The notes beneath the pieces were generated by a model, which was given only the letters and a program-made list of their open reading frames with translations, had not been told where the DNA came from and ran no database searches. From JANPPS01 sp965246925 (GTDB taxonomy: Bacteria; Pseudomonadota; Alphaproteobacteria; Acetobacterales; Acetobacteraceae): a stretch of DNA of 64,000 nucleotides. The DNA is taken from NCBI GenBank assembly GCA_965246925.1, contig OZ251994.1, forward strand, positions 3,038,001 through 3,102,000, written 5' to 3'. The position numbers were made by a program, and so were the translations under genes. This document shows, one piece after another, positions 8,001-16,767 of this stretch. The first letter of the stretch is position 1, and each line of letters starts with the position of its first letter.

Positions 8001-9033
8001 GGGTGCAGGCCGTGCCTTGAAAGGCCGGCGCCGGCACCGCCTGGCAGCATCCCGGGTCAAGCAACTTGTACTCACCGCACTGTTCAGCGTGCCACTCGCC
8101 GTGATCGGCGCACTCGCGGCCGGCTGGGGCATAGCTCTTCTTTGTTGGGCGCTCGCCGCCGCGGGCGGGCTGTGGGCCGGGCGCTGGCACAGCGCCGCCC
8201 ACGCCGACCGGCTTCGCACCGCCATCGACGGCTGGGGCAAGGGCCGCCCTTTCGACCTCCCGGACCTCCGGCCGCAAGAGCCTGCCTTTCGCCGCCTCGC
8301 CATCAGCCTGAAGCGCGCCACCCTGTTGCTCAGCCGGCAGCAATCCCAACTCGATACCGCCATCCGCGAGCAGGAATTGTCCATGCAGGAGATTCATCAT
8401 CGCGTGAAGAACAACCTGCAGATCGTCGCCAGCCTGCTCAACCTGCAGGCCAGCCGCATCCGCCTGCCCGAGGCCCGTGCCGAGTTCCAGTCCGCCCGGG
8501 ACCGTGTGCGCGCCCTGGCCACGCTGCACCGCCACCTCTACGCCCACGGCGAAGTCCACACGATCGACATGCGGGAGTTCTTGGCCGAACTGTGCGAACA
8601 GCTGTTCAGCGCACTCGGCGAAACCCCGAACCACGGCCGGCCCGGTGAACAGGGCCGCCTTCGCCTCAAGATCGAGGCGCCAGAACTGAAGATGTCCAGC
8701 GACCAAGCCGTTCCCCTGGCCCTGATCGTCACAGAAGCCGTCAGCAACGCCGTGAAATACGCGTTTCCCGGCGGCATGCCCGGCGAAATCTCGGTGACGC
8801 TCACCACGGAAGGCGACCTGCTGACGATGAAGATCGCCGATAACGGCGTCGGCATTCCCACCGGACGCGTGCAGACCGAGGCCGGTGTGCGGGACGGCAT
8901 CGGCATCCAGCTCATCCGCGGCTTCGCCCGCCAGCTACACGCGGCGTTGCTGGTCGATGAGGTGGTCGGCACCACCTACGTCGTGACCCTGCCGCTGCGC
9001 CGGGCCCGGTTCGACAGCCCCGAACTCGGCTGA
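7984..9033 (+). CDS. HisKA_2 family sensor histidine kinase, PhyK-like
   Basis: This 349-residue membrane kinase probably phosphorylates PhyR. Two hydrophobic segments lie at about residues 28-65 (start LVLTALFSVPLAVIGALAAG). No periplasmic sensor domain is present between or before them. A HAMP-like linker leads to the HisKA_2 dimerisation box with phospho-His in EIHHRVKNNLQIVASLL. The ATPase domain has NAVKYAFP, DNGVGIP and GIGIQLIRGFA. The ATG at 7984 overlaps nepR by 17 nt and lacks a well spaced ribosome binding site; TTG at 8017 is an alternative. The lack of a clear sensory domain suggests it senses through the membrane or a partner. Confidence 0.85.
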   Translation: MAGRNEGAGRALKGRRRHRLAASRVKQLVLTALFSVPLAVIGALAAGWGIALLCWALAAAGGLWAGRWHSAAHADRLRTAIDGWGKGRPFDLPDLRPQEPAFRRLAISLKRATLLLSRQQSQLDTAIREQELSMQEIHHRVKNNLQIVASLLNLQASRIRLPEARAEFQSARDRVRALATLHRHLYAHGEVHTIDMREFLAELCEQLFSALGETPNHGRPGEQGRLRLKIEAPELKMSSDQAVPLALIVTEAVSNAVKYAFPGGMPGEISVTLTTEGDLLTMKIADNGVGIPTGRVQTEAGVRDGIGIQLIRGFARQLHAALLVDEVVGTTYVVTLPLRRARFDSPELG

Positions 9034-9071
9034 GGCTTGCGAAACGGCGCGCAAGCCTTGATATCGGAGGG

Positions 9072-10238
9072 ATGGCCAACGAGCTCACCATGGACCCGGC
9101 GCTGCACGCCACCGCCACCGCCTGGCGCCGGCACCTGCACGCCCATCCCGAGCTGTCCTTAGAGGAACAAGCCACCGCGGCCTACGTTTGTGAGGTGCTG
9201 ACCGGCCTCGGCGTGCCGTTCACCGCCGGGGTAGGCGGGCATGGCGTCGTCGCGACGCTCACCCGCGGCCAGTCGAACCGCAGCGTGGGACTCCGCGCCG
9301 ATATGGACGCGCTGCCGATCGAGGAGCAAACCGGCGCCCTCTATGCCTCTACCCGGCCCGGAATCATGCACGCCTGCGGCCATGACGGCCATACCGCCAG
9401 CCTATTGGGTGCCGCCGCGCTACTGGCACGGGACAGCAGGTGGTCCGGCACCGTCCAACTCGTGTTCCAACCAGCCGAAGAAGGCTTCGGCGGCGCGCTG
9501 TCGATGATGTCGGACGGCTTGTTCGAGCGTTTCCCGATGGAGCGGGTATTCGGCTTCCACAACTGGCCCGGCGTTGCCGCCGGCACCGTCGTGCTGCATC
9601 ACGGGCCGGTCATGGCCGCCGCCTCCCGGCTGAATATCACCCTCACGGGCCATGCCGGGCACGCGGCGATGCCTCATCTGACGCGGGACCCGGTGCTGGC
9701 CACCGGGCAGGTGATCGTGGCGCTCCAATCCATCGTCGCCCGCAACGTGGACCCGCTCGCATCCGCCGTCATCACCATCGGCGTGCTACAGGCCGGCACC
9801 GCGGCCAATCAAATCCCGGAACAGGCCATCCTGCGCGGCACCATCCGCAGCCACCTGCCCGCCGTGCGGGACATGCTGGACGACTGCATCCACCGCGTCG
9901 TGGCCGGCGTGGCCCAGGCCTGCAACGTCCATGCCGAGGTCGAAATCGTCCACGGCGTCACCAGCACCATCAATTACGAGGACGAGGCCGCATTGGCGGC
10001 TGACACCGCCGCATCGATGGGCGCCCCGGTCATGCGCGACCTCCCGCCCAGCATGGCCGGCGAGGATTTCGGCTGGCTGCTGACCAAGCGGCCCGGCGCG
10101 TTCGCCTGGATCGGCAACGGCCCGGCGCTGGACGGCGGGGACCTGCACAACGCCGCCTATGATTTTAATGACGCGATCCTGCCGGTGGCCTCCGCCTACC
10201 TGGCCAACACAGCCATACGGGCGCTGGAGGGCCATTGA
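9072..10238 (+). CDS. M20 family amidohydrolase (hippurate hydrolase-like)
   Basis: A 388-residue metal-dependent amidohydrolase of peptidase family M20D, which releases acyl groups from N-acyl amino acids or related amides. Visible motifs: the first metal-binding segment IMHACGHDGHTAS near residues 95-107, the catalytic QPAEEGFGGA near 137-146, HNWPG near 163-167, the dimerisation domain with GHAGHAAMPHLTRDP near 195-208, and SMAGEDFGW near 326-334. The Gly-Gly-Arg-like bulge and full length look intact. The start is ATG 9072 after GGAGGG. Its last codons overlap cydD, so it may share its transcript. The exact substrate cannot be read from sequence. Confidence 0.88.
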   Translation: MANELTMDPALHATATAWRRHLHAHPELSLEEQATAAYVCEVLTGLGVPFTAGVGGHGVVATLTRGQSNRSVGLRADMDALPIEEQTGALYASTRPGIMHACGHDGHTASLLGAAALLARDSRWSGTVQLVFQPAEEGFGGALSMMSDGLFERFPMERVFGFHNWPGVAAGTVVLHHGPVMAAASRLNITLTGHAGHAAMPHLTRDPVLATGQVIVALQSIVARNVDPLASAVITIGVLQAGTAANQIPEQAILRGTIRSHLPAVRDMLDDCIHRVVAGVAQACNVHAEVEIVHGVTSTINYEDEAALAADTAASMGAPVMRDLPPSMAGEDFGWLLTKRPGAFAWIGNGPALDGGDLHNAAYDFNDAILPVASAYLANTAIRALEGH

Positions 10239-11890
10239 ACCCGGCGGCGTCCGGCGCGCCGGGGCGGGCCTGGCTCGAAAATGCGTTGCAGCGGGCCCGG
10301 GTGGCATTGCGTCCCGTTATCGCCCTGGGCGCGGCGGCAACCGTGCTGTCCTGTGCACAGGCCTGGTGCCTGGCCCAACTGCTCGCCGGGGCATTGAACG
10401 GCGGGTCGGACTGGTCCTGGGCCGCGGCCTTCGCAACGCTCGCGGTGGCGCGCGCCGCGCTGTCGGCCTGGTCCGAACCGCTGGCCTTCCGCGTCGCCGC
10501 AGACGCGCGCGTGTCCCTGCGCCACGAGTTGTTCACCCGCCTGTTCAGCGCCGGGCCGGACGTCTGGCGGCGCAGCCCGGCGGGCGCCCTGGTGACCCTG
10601 GCGGTGGACCGGATCGAGGCGCTGGACGGCCTATTCGCCCGCTGGGCCCCCGCGGCCACGCTCGCTTTGCTTAGCCCGGCGATCGTCCTTGCCGCCGCCT
10701 GCTGGCTCGACCCCTGGGCGGCGCTGATTTTGCTCGCCGCCGGGCTGCTGGTGCCTCTCGGCATGGCGCTGGCGGGCGTGGGCGCGGCGGCAGCGTCCCG
10801 CAAGCAATTCGGCGCCATGGCCGCTTTGCAGGCGCGTTTCCTGGATCGCATCAGCGGCATAGCCACGATCGTTCTGGCCGGGCGCACGAATGACGAGGCG
10901 CAGGCCATGAGGCGCGCCGCCGACGAGCTCGCCGCCCGCACCCTGCGGGTGCTACGCGTGGCCTTCCTCAGCTCCGCCGCGTTGGACGGCGCAGCCGCGG
11001 CGGCGCTGATCGGCCTTGCCGTGCGCTACTTTAGCGTGCCCCGCGCCGGCCCGGCCGTCACGATCTTCATGCTGCTGCTGGGCGTCGAGTTCTTCGTGCC
11101 CCTTCGCGCCTTCGCCGCCGCCTATCAGGACCGGCTCGGCTCCAGCGCCACCGCGGACGCGTTCGACCTGGTCCCGGTCCCGCCGCCGTCAGCCGAACCC
11201 CTGCCGATCCGCTCCGTGCAGGCTCTCGGCGTCACCATCGGCTTCGACCAGGTCGGCTACACCTGGGATCCTGCCCGCGGCCCGGTGCTGGAGGACCTCA
11301 GCTTCCGCGTGCCGCCCGGCGAAACGCTGCTGCTGGTGGGGCCGTCGGGCGCGGGCAAATCGACGGTGATCGAGCTGCTGCTGGGCTTCATCAAGCCGGA
11401 CACGGGCCGCATTACCCTGAACGGCGCCCCGCTCGACAGCATCGTGCCCGACGCCCTGGCGCGCATGACGAGCTGGATCGGCCAGCGCCCCCGCCTGTTC
11501 GCCGGCACCATCCGGGACAACATCCGCTTCGGCCGGCCCGAGGCGACGGACGCCGAAATCGAAGCCGCCGCCGCCAGCGCGGGCGTGACCGGCTTTGCCG
11601 CCACCCTACCGGACGGGCTGAATACGCTGATCGGCGAGGGCGGCTATGGCCTGTCCGGCGGCCAGGCCCAGCGCGTCGCCATCGCCCGCGCGTTCTGCCG
11701 CAACGCGCCGCTATTATTGTTGGACGAACCTACCGCGCACCTCGACCCCGCGACCGAGGCCGACGTGTTCGCCGCCCTCCGCCGCCTGGCGCTGAACCGC
11801 ACCGTCATCCTCGCCAGCCACTCCGCCGCCGCCCACGCCTTCACCGGCCGCCGGCTCGAGCTGCGCCCGGTGCAACAGGAGGCCGCTTGA
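10235..11890 (+). CDS. cydD: Thiol reductant ABC exporter subunit CydD
   Basis: A 551-residue half-transporter: six predicted membrane helices in the first 310 residues, then a nucleotide-binding domain with Walker A VGPSGAGKST, signature LSGGQAQRVAIARA and Walker B LLLLDEPTAHLD. CydDC exports glutathione and cysteine to the periplasm and is needed for cytochrome bd assembly. TTG at 10235 overlaps the stop of the preceding amidohydrolase gene (TTGA), and its own stop overlaps cydC in the same way. No cydAB genes are in the window. Fusion of function with cydC is inferred from the pair; a single ABC protein of this type could otherwise be mistaken for a lipid or peptide exporter. Confidence 0.85.
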   Translation: MNPAASGAPGRAWLENALQRARVALRPVIALGAAATVLSCAQAWCLAQLLAGALNGGSDWSWAAAFATLAVARAALSAWSEPLAFRVAADARVSLRHELFTRLFSAGPDVWRRSPAGALVTLAVDRIEALDGLFARWAPAATLALLSPAIVLAAACWLDPWAALILLAAGLLVPLGMALAGVGAAAASRKQFGAMAALQARFLDRISGIATIVLAGRTNDEAQAMRRAADELAARTLRVLRVAFLSSAALDGAAAAALIGLAVRYFSVPRAGPAVTIFMLLLGVEFFVPLRAFAAAYQDRLGSSATADAFDLVPVPPPSAEPLPIRSVQALGVTIGFDQVGYTWDPARGPVLEDLSFRVPPGETLLLVGPSGAGKSTVIELLLGFIKPDTGRITLNGAPLDSIVPDALARMTSWIGQRPRLFAGTIRDNIRFGRPEATDAEIEAAAASAGVTGFAATLPDGLNTLIGEGGYGLSGGQAQRVAIARAFCRNAPLLLLDEPTAHLDPATEADVFAALRRLALNRTVILASHSAAAHAFTGRRLELRPVQQEAA

Positions 11891-13503
11891 CCCCGCTCCT
11901 GACCGTCGCCCGGCAAGGCCGGGGTGAGGCCGGGTGGCTGCTGGGCGGCATGCTGATCTCGCTACTGTCGATCGGCACCTTGCTGGCGCTTTCGGTTGGC
12001 ACAGCTGGGCTGGCGCTCGGGCCGTCCAGCGCCGGCTGGCTCGCGCTGCCGTTCGTGCTGCGTAGCCTGGGCGTGGGCCGGGTGGCGCTCCGATATGCCG
12101 AACGCATGGTGACGCACGCTGCCACCTTCCGCGCGCTCACGGCCCTGCGGCTCTGGCTATTCCGCGCCCTGGCCCGGCGCTCCGCAGGCGGACTCGGCAT
12201 GGTCCGTGCCGGCGACGCGCTGTCCCGTCTCGTCGGCGATGTCGAGGCGCTGGACGGCCTTTACCTACGCATCGCCGTTCCCGGCCTGGCCGCGGTCTTG
12301 CTGCTGCCGGTGCTGGTTTGGGGCCTGGCGTCCTCAGCGGTCACGGCCGTGATGGTCGGCGGGTTGTTCACCCTGTCCGCACTGGTGCTGCCGTGGCTTG
12401 CCGCACGCGGCACGGCGCAGGACGGCGACAGTCTGGCCGCCGCCGGCTCCGGCCTTCGCGTGGCCGCGCTCGACACGATCGGCGGCCTGCGCGAAGTCCT
12501 CGCCTACGGCGCCGCCCCGCGCATGCTGGCTGAAATCGGGTCACGCGAACAAACCCTCATCACCGTCCAGCACAGCGTCGCCCGGCGGAGCGCGCTGGCG
12601 CAGGCCGGGTCCTTCCTCTGTGGTCAGGCCGCCTTGCTCGCCGTCGTGCTCGGCGGCGGCCCGGCGCTGGTGCCGTCCCTGTTTCTCACGCTGGCCGCTT
12701 TCGAGATCGTCGGCGGCATGGCCCGCGCCGGCGTCCTGGCCGGCCACGCATCGGGCGCGGCCGCCCGCGTCGTGGCCGCCGCGGAGGCCCCGGCGGCGGT
12801 CGAAGAACCGGCCCACCCCGCCCCCCTACCAACCGGCACGGCGCTCAGCTTCGACCATATCACCTTCCACTGGCTCCCCGGCCGCCCGGCGGTCTTGGAA
12901 GATTTCTCCCTAGACATTCCAGCCGGCAGCCGCGTCGCGATCCTCGGGCCTTCCGGCTCCGGCAAATCCACCCTGGCCGCGCTGGCGCTGAAGGTCGCCG
13001 CGCCGCAATCCGGCTGCGTCCGGCTGGGCGGCGCCGACATCGCCACCCTGTCCGCGGCCGACGTGCGGTCCCGCATGGCCTGGGTCGGTCAAGACACGCA
13101 TCTGTTCCAGGACTCCATCCGCAACAACCTGCTGCTGGCCCGCCCCGGCGCCGATGACGCCGCACTCTGGCAGGCGCTGACGGAGGCGCAACTGGCCGGC
13201 AAAATCCGCACCCTGCCGGGCGGCCTGGACGCCATGATCGGCGGCACCAGCCCCGGCCTGTCCGGCGGCGAAGCCCGCCGCCTGGCCCTAGCCCGCGCGC
13301 TGCTGTCCGACGCCCCCCTCCTGATCCTAGACGAACCCACCGCCGGCCTAGACGCCACCACCGAAGCCGAATTCTTCCGCGCCCTGAACGACACCGCCCC
13401 AGACCGCACCGTCCTCCTAATCGTTCATCGTCTTTTAGGCGTCGAACGCCTAGACCGCACTTGGCGTCTCACCGCCGCCCACGCCGTTTCTGCGCTGACA
13501 TGA
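11887..13503 (+). CDS. cydC: Thiol reductant ABC exporter subunit CydC
   Basis: A 538-residue ABC half-transporter forming the heterodimer partner of CydD. The membrane part (1-310) contains LSVGTAGLALGPSSAGWLAL and a long cytoplasmic helix with RSLGVGRVALRYAERMVTH, typical of CydC. The ATPase domain has ILGPSGSGKSTL, LSGGEARRLALARALL and LLILDEPTAGLD. Translation begins at TTG 11887, inside the stop of cydD. The 160 bp after its stop hold no gene; a MetE-like gene converges from the other strand. Confidence 0.86.
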   Translation: MTPLLTVARQGRGEAGWLLGGMLISLLSIGTLLALSVGTAGLALGPSSAGWLALPFVLRSLGVGRVALRYAERMVTHAATFRALTALRLWLFRALARRSAGGLGMVRAGDALSRLVGDVEALDGLYLRIAVPGLAAVLLLPVLVWGLASSAVTAVMVGGLFTLSALVLPWLAARGTAQDGDSLAAAGSGLRVAALDTIGGLREVLAYGAAPRMLAEIGSREQTLITVQHSVARRSALAQAGSFLCGQAALLAVVLGGGPALVPSLFLTLAAFEIVGGMARAGVLAGHASGAAARVVAAAEAPAAVEEPAHPAPLPTGTALSFDHITFHWLPGRPAVLEDFSLDIPAGSRVAILGPSGSGKSTLAALALKVAAPQSGCVRLGGADIATLSAADVRSRMAWVGQDTHLFQDSIRNNLLLARPGADDAALWQALTEAQLAGKIRTLPGGLDAMIGGTSPGLSGGEARRLALARALLSDAPLLILDEPTAGLDATTEAEFFRALNDTAPDRTVLLIVHRLLGVERLDRTWRLTAAHAVSALT

Positions 13504-13665
13504 ATGTGTGCAATACTAGAAATAACAGGGTCGCCCCACCGCTGACACTTCAACGTCGAACCGTGTCCAAAGGTCCTCGATCATCCAATCTTGCCGCAGC
13601 TCTGGCTGTCTCTGAGGCAATCGCTGCCGTAGAACATAGTTTCATCAGATTTCCCGACGGGCCAA
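13504..13665. other. Intergenic gap between converging genes
   Basis: This gap of 162 bp between cydC and the converging MetE-like gene has locally lower GC content. I see no open frame with coding character, no strong hairpin and no repeat in it. Confidence 0.6.
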
Positions 13666-14766
13666 CTAACCCCAAACCACCCGAGCCGTGTCCACCACCA
13701 GCCGCAGCTTGGCCCATTGCTCGTCCTCCGCCAGCGTATTGCCCTCCTGTGTGGAGGCGAAGCCGCATTGGGGGGATAGGCAGAGCTGGTCCAGCGGCGC
13801 GAACTTGGCGGCCTCGGCAATGCGGCGCTGCAGGTCGTCCGTGTGTTCCAGCGTGCCGGTCTTGGACGTGACCAGGCCCAGCACCACCGTCTTGCCGGCC
13901 GGCAGGAAGCGCAGCGGCTCGAACCCGCCGGCGCGCTCGGTATCCCACTCCATGAAATAGCCGTCGATCGGCATGGTGTTGAATAGCAGTTCCGCCACCG
14001 GCTCATACCCGCCTGACGCGATGAAGGTGCTGCGGAAATTGCCGCGGCAGAGGTGCATCGTGACCCGCATGTCGGCCGGCTTGTCCCGCAACGCCTCTCG
14101 CACCAGCCCGGCATAGATCTCCGGCTGCCGCGCCGGGTCATCGCCGCGGGCGCGCAGCATGTCCAGCTGATCCGGATCGCAAAGATAGGCGAACGAGATG
14201 TCGTCCAGCTGCAAATAACGGCAGCCCGCGTCGTAGAACGCATGCACCGCCTTGTTGTACGCGCGGCCCAAATCGGCGTAGAACGACTCCATGTCGTCAT
14301 ACACGCCGAAGTTCATCATCTGCTTGCCGCCGCGATAATGCAGCATGCTCGGGCCGGGAATGGTCATCTTCGGCGTGTGCTTCGTGTGGGCGGCCAGGAA
14401 CTTTAAATGCTCCAGCATCGGGTGCCCACTGAACCCGACCTTGCCGGTGATCCGCAGCGCCTTGTTGATCCCTACACCGCCCTTGAAGTTCATGCCGGAA
14501 TCGAGGTTCACCGACGTGACCCCGTCCAAATGCTTTAAGAAATCGAAGTGCCAATACGCCCGGCGGAACTCCCCATCCGTCACCGCCAGGAGGCCGATCT
14601 CCTCCTGCTTCCGGATCAGCACGATGATCTCAGCATCCTCCACCGCGCGCAGCCCGGCCGCATCCAGCGTGCCGGCCGCATGCTGCTCCCGCGCCAGCTT
14701 CAACGGCGCCGTGCGCAACAGGCTACCGACCATGTCGGCGCGAAACGGGGGCTGGGTCCGGGTCAT
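13666..14766 (-). CDS. MetE-like cobalamin-independent methionine synthase family protein
   Basis: This 366-residue protein matches the short, single-barrel form of the MetE C-terminal domain (YxjG/YxjH-like), annotated as 5-methyltetrahydropteroyltriglutamate-homocysteine methyltransferase. The start RADMVGSLLRTAPLK, LLAVTDGEFRRAYWHFDF, the metal-site motif MRVTMHLCRGNFR and the late LCLSPQCGFAST are visible; His/Cys residues in the last two are the usual zinc ligands. Full MetE is about 750 residues, so an N-terminal half is lacking, as in this subfamily. GAGGAGA precedes ATG 14766. The methyl donor of these short forms is not settled, so a role in methionine salvage is inferred. Confidence 0.82.
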   Translation of the reverse strand: MTRTQPPFRADMVGSLLRTAPLKLAREQHAAGTLDAAGLRAVEDAEIIVLIRKQEEIGLLAVTDGEFRRAYWHFDFLKHLDGVTSVNLDSGMNFKGGVGINKALRITGKVGFSGHPMLEHLKFLAAHTKHTPKMTIPGPSMLHYRGGKQMMNFGVYDDMESFYADLGRAYNKAVHAFYDAGCRYLQLDDISFAYLCDPDQLDMLRARGDDPARQPEIYAGLVREALRDKPADMRVTMHLCRGNFRSTFIASGGYEPVAELLFNTMPIDGYFMEWDTERAGGFEPLRFLPAGKTVVLGLVTSKTGTLEHTDDLQRRIAEAAKFAPLDQLCLSPQCGFASTQEGNTLAEDEQWAKLRLVVDTARVVWG

Positions 14767-14845
14767 CGTTGTCTCCTCGACATGGCCTCTCTAGCGCCGG
14801 GCCGCGGGTTTGCCTATGCCTACACGAACCCGTGAGGAACCCGCC

Positions 14846-16042
14846 ATGCGCCTGATCGCCGCCCTGCTGACCTTGCTCGCTATCCCCGCTCGGGCCGAGC
14901 TGCCGGCCGTCGTGAAGATCGGCATCCTCAACGACCAAAGCGGCCCGTTCGCCGACGCGTCCGGCCCCGGCTCGGTCGTAGCAGCGCAGCTGGCGGCGGA
15001 AGATTTCAAGCGCGAGGCGCCGGGCACCACGGTCGAGATCCTGTACGGCGACCATCAAAACAAGGCCGACGTCGGCTCGGCGATCGTGCGATCCTGGGTC
15101 GACCGGGATGGCGTTTCGGCCGTGGCGGACGCGGTGAACTCCGCCGTGGGCCTCGCGGTCAACCAGATCATGCGGGAACGGAACCGCAGCTTCGTCGCCA
15201 CCAACGTCGGCACGTCGGAGCTGACCGGCAAATCCTGCGCGCCGACCACCATGCAATGGACCATGGACACCTGGGCCAACGGCAACGTGGCCGCCCGCGC
15301 GCTGGTGGGGCAGGGGGGACAGCGCTGGTATTTCCTCACGATCGACTACGCGCTCGGCACCGCGCTCGAGCGTGATACGACGCAGGCGCTGACGAGACTG
15401 GGCGCGAGCGTCATCGGCTCCGCACGGCATCCCATCGGCACCACCGATTTCTCGTCATTGCTGCTGGGCGCGCAATCGTCCGGTGCCGATGTGGTGGCGC
15501 TGGCGAGCACGGGGTCCGACCTGATCAATGCCGTGAAGCAGGCGCGCGAGTTCGGCCTCACCCCCAAGCAGAAGCTGATCGGCTTGCTCACTCAGTTTAC
15601 CGACGTGGTCGGCATGGGCCTCGATACCGCGCAGGGCCTGATCGTGTCCGAGGCATTCTATTGGGACGAGAACGACGCGACCCGCGCCTGGTCGCAGCGT
15701 TTCGGCGCCCGGATGGGCGGACGCATGCCGACGGCGAACCAGGCCGGGGTGTATAGCTCCGTCCTCGCCTGGCTCCGCGCAGCGGGCACCGTCGGCAGCG
15801 TGGACGGTGCCCGCGTGCTGGCCCAGTTGCGGTCCGCGCCGATCGAGGACACGCTGTTCGGCACCGTCACCGTCCGGATCGACGGCCGGGCCGTGCACGC
15901 GATGCACGTGTACCGGGTAAAGCGCCCGGACCAATCGCAGGGCCAATATGACCTGTATGAGGAGGTCGCCACCGTGCCGCCCGATCAGGCGTTCCGCCCC
16001 TTGGCTGACGGTGGCTGCCCGTTGGTTCCCTCATTGCGCTAA
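14846..16042 (+). CDS. Periplasmic ABC substrate-binding protein, branched-chain amino acid (Liv) type
   Basis: A 398-residue exported protein with signal peptide MRLIAALLTLLAIPARA. The mature part starts with VKIGILNDQSGPFAD, the classic opening of type I periplasmic binding proteins that serve Liv-type importers for amino acids, amides or aromatic acids. Further family features are DFKREAPGTTVEI, ADAVNSAVGLAVNQ and GADVVALASTGSD. The start at 14846 follows GAGGAA, while an upstream in-frame ATG at 14810 would bury the signal peptide. No cognate permease or ATPase is adjacent, so it is an orphan here. Its ligand cannot be inferred. Confidence 0.85.
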   Translation: MRLIAALLTLLAIPARAELPAVVKIGILNDQSGPFADASGPGSVVAAQLAAEDFKREAPGTTVEILYGDHQNKADVGSAIVRSWVDRDGVSAVADAVNSAVGLAVNQIMRERNRSFVATNVGTSELTGKSCAPTTMQWTMDTWANGNVAARALVGQGGQRWYFLTIDYALGTALERDTTQALTRLGASVIGSARHPIGTTDFSSLLLGAQSSGADVVALASTGSDLINAVKQAREFGLTPKQKLIGLLTQFTDVVGMGLDTAQGLIVSEAFYWDENDATRAWSQRFGARMGGRMPTANQAGVYSSVLAWLRAAGTVGSVDGARVLAQLRSAPIEDTLFGTVTVRIDGRAVHAMHVYRVKRPDQSQGQYDLYEEVATVPPDQAFRPLADGGCPLVPSLR

Positions 16043-16106
16043 CAGTTGTGCGTTGACGCTGGGCCGCACGCATGGGCAGGTTTGCGCACATTGTGGAGTC
16101 GCATCG

Positions 16107-16502
16107 ATGACATTGAAAACCCTCACCTGCGCGGCCGCCCTCACCGCCCTGCTGGCCGGCTGCGGCGGCCCGGCCAGCGCTCCGCCACCGCTCTTCGTCG
16201 TGTTCTTCACGCCTCTCTCCGCCGAGCTGGACGCCCCAGCCCGCACGGTGGTGGCGGACGCGGCCAAGGCGGCGGCCGAGGCGTCCGACCGGAACCTCAC
16301 CGTCCACGGTTACGCCGCCCCCACGCCGGGCATGACCCAGGCGTCCGAACTGGCATTGGCGCAAAAGCGCAGCCTGGTGGTGACCAATGCCCTAGTCGCG
16401 GCAGGCGTGAAGCAGTCCCGCATCCACCAAGCGGCACGCGGCTCGGTCGGCGGCGACCCAGGCATCGAGAGCCGGCGGGTGGGGATCGAGTTCGAGGATT
16501 AG
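16107..16502 (+). CDS. Small OmpA-like lipoprotein
   Basis: A 131-residue protein with a lipoprotein signal: ALTALLAGC, Cys at about position 18. The rest resembles an OmpA/Pal-type peptidoglycan-associated domain. It shows FFTPLSAELDAPARTVVADAA, LTVHGYAAPTPG and a QKRSLVVTNALVAAGV segment, equivalent to the usual A-x-R-A-x-x-V-x-x-x-L motif, with a substitution of the canonical NRR region by SRRVGIEFED at the end. It probably tethers the outer membrane or sits in the periplasm. ATG at 16107 is preferred because it begins the lipobox-bearing signal. Confidence 0.75.
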   Translation: MTLKTLTCAAALTALLAGCGGPASAPPPLFVVFFTPLSAELDAPARTVVADAAKAAAEASDRNLTVHGYAAPTPGMTQASELALAQKRSLVVTNALVAAGVKQSRIHQAARGSVGGDPGIESRRVGIEFED

Positions 16503-16533
16503 GCGGTTATCTCAGCAAGCAGAGCGGATCGAT

Positions 16534-16767
16534 ATGAGCGAGGACAAGGCTGAAGCTGCGGCGCTTTCCGATCCGGATGCCCAGCCTTTGGCGGAGGAGG
16601 CGCTCGCCAAGACAACCCCGGTGCCCCGCGCCAAGATGCTCCGCCGCGCTCTCGGCCTGACCCAGGAGGAGCGGCGGCCAGCCCGCTGGGCGGCCTTGCG
16701 GCAAAACCGTTGGGCGGCCTCGCGGCCAGACCGTTGGGCGGCCTCGCGGCCGACGCCCATAGCGTGA
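16534..16767 (+). pseudogene. Truncated HTH antitoxin-like gene ending in an 8-residue repeat
   Basis: The first 49 residues look like the start of a helix-turn-helix antitoxin family common in alphaproteobacteria: an acidic leader with DPDAQPLAEEALAKTTPVPR, then KMLRRALGLTQEE. In intact members the helix-turn-helix continues with a Phe-Ala-x-x-Phe segment and about 35 more residues. Here, right after GLTQEE, it turns into three tandem copies of an RWAAxR-type octapeptide and stops, overlapping recQ by 4 bp. I read it as a remnant whose C-terminal half was lost or replaced by a 24-bp repeat. No toxin partner lies upstream. Confidence 0.6.
16683..16754 (+). repeat. 24-bp tandem repeat, three copies
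   Basis: Units begin at 16683, 16707 and 16731 and share the core TTGGGCGGCCTCGCGGC with a few substitutions in the first copy. It lies inside the broken antitoxin frame and just ahead of the recQ start, where it is also open in the recQ frame. Confidence 0.85.
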
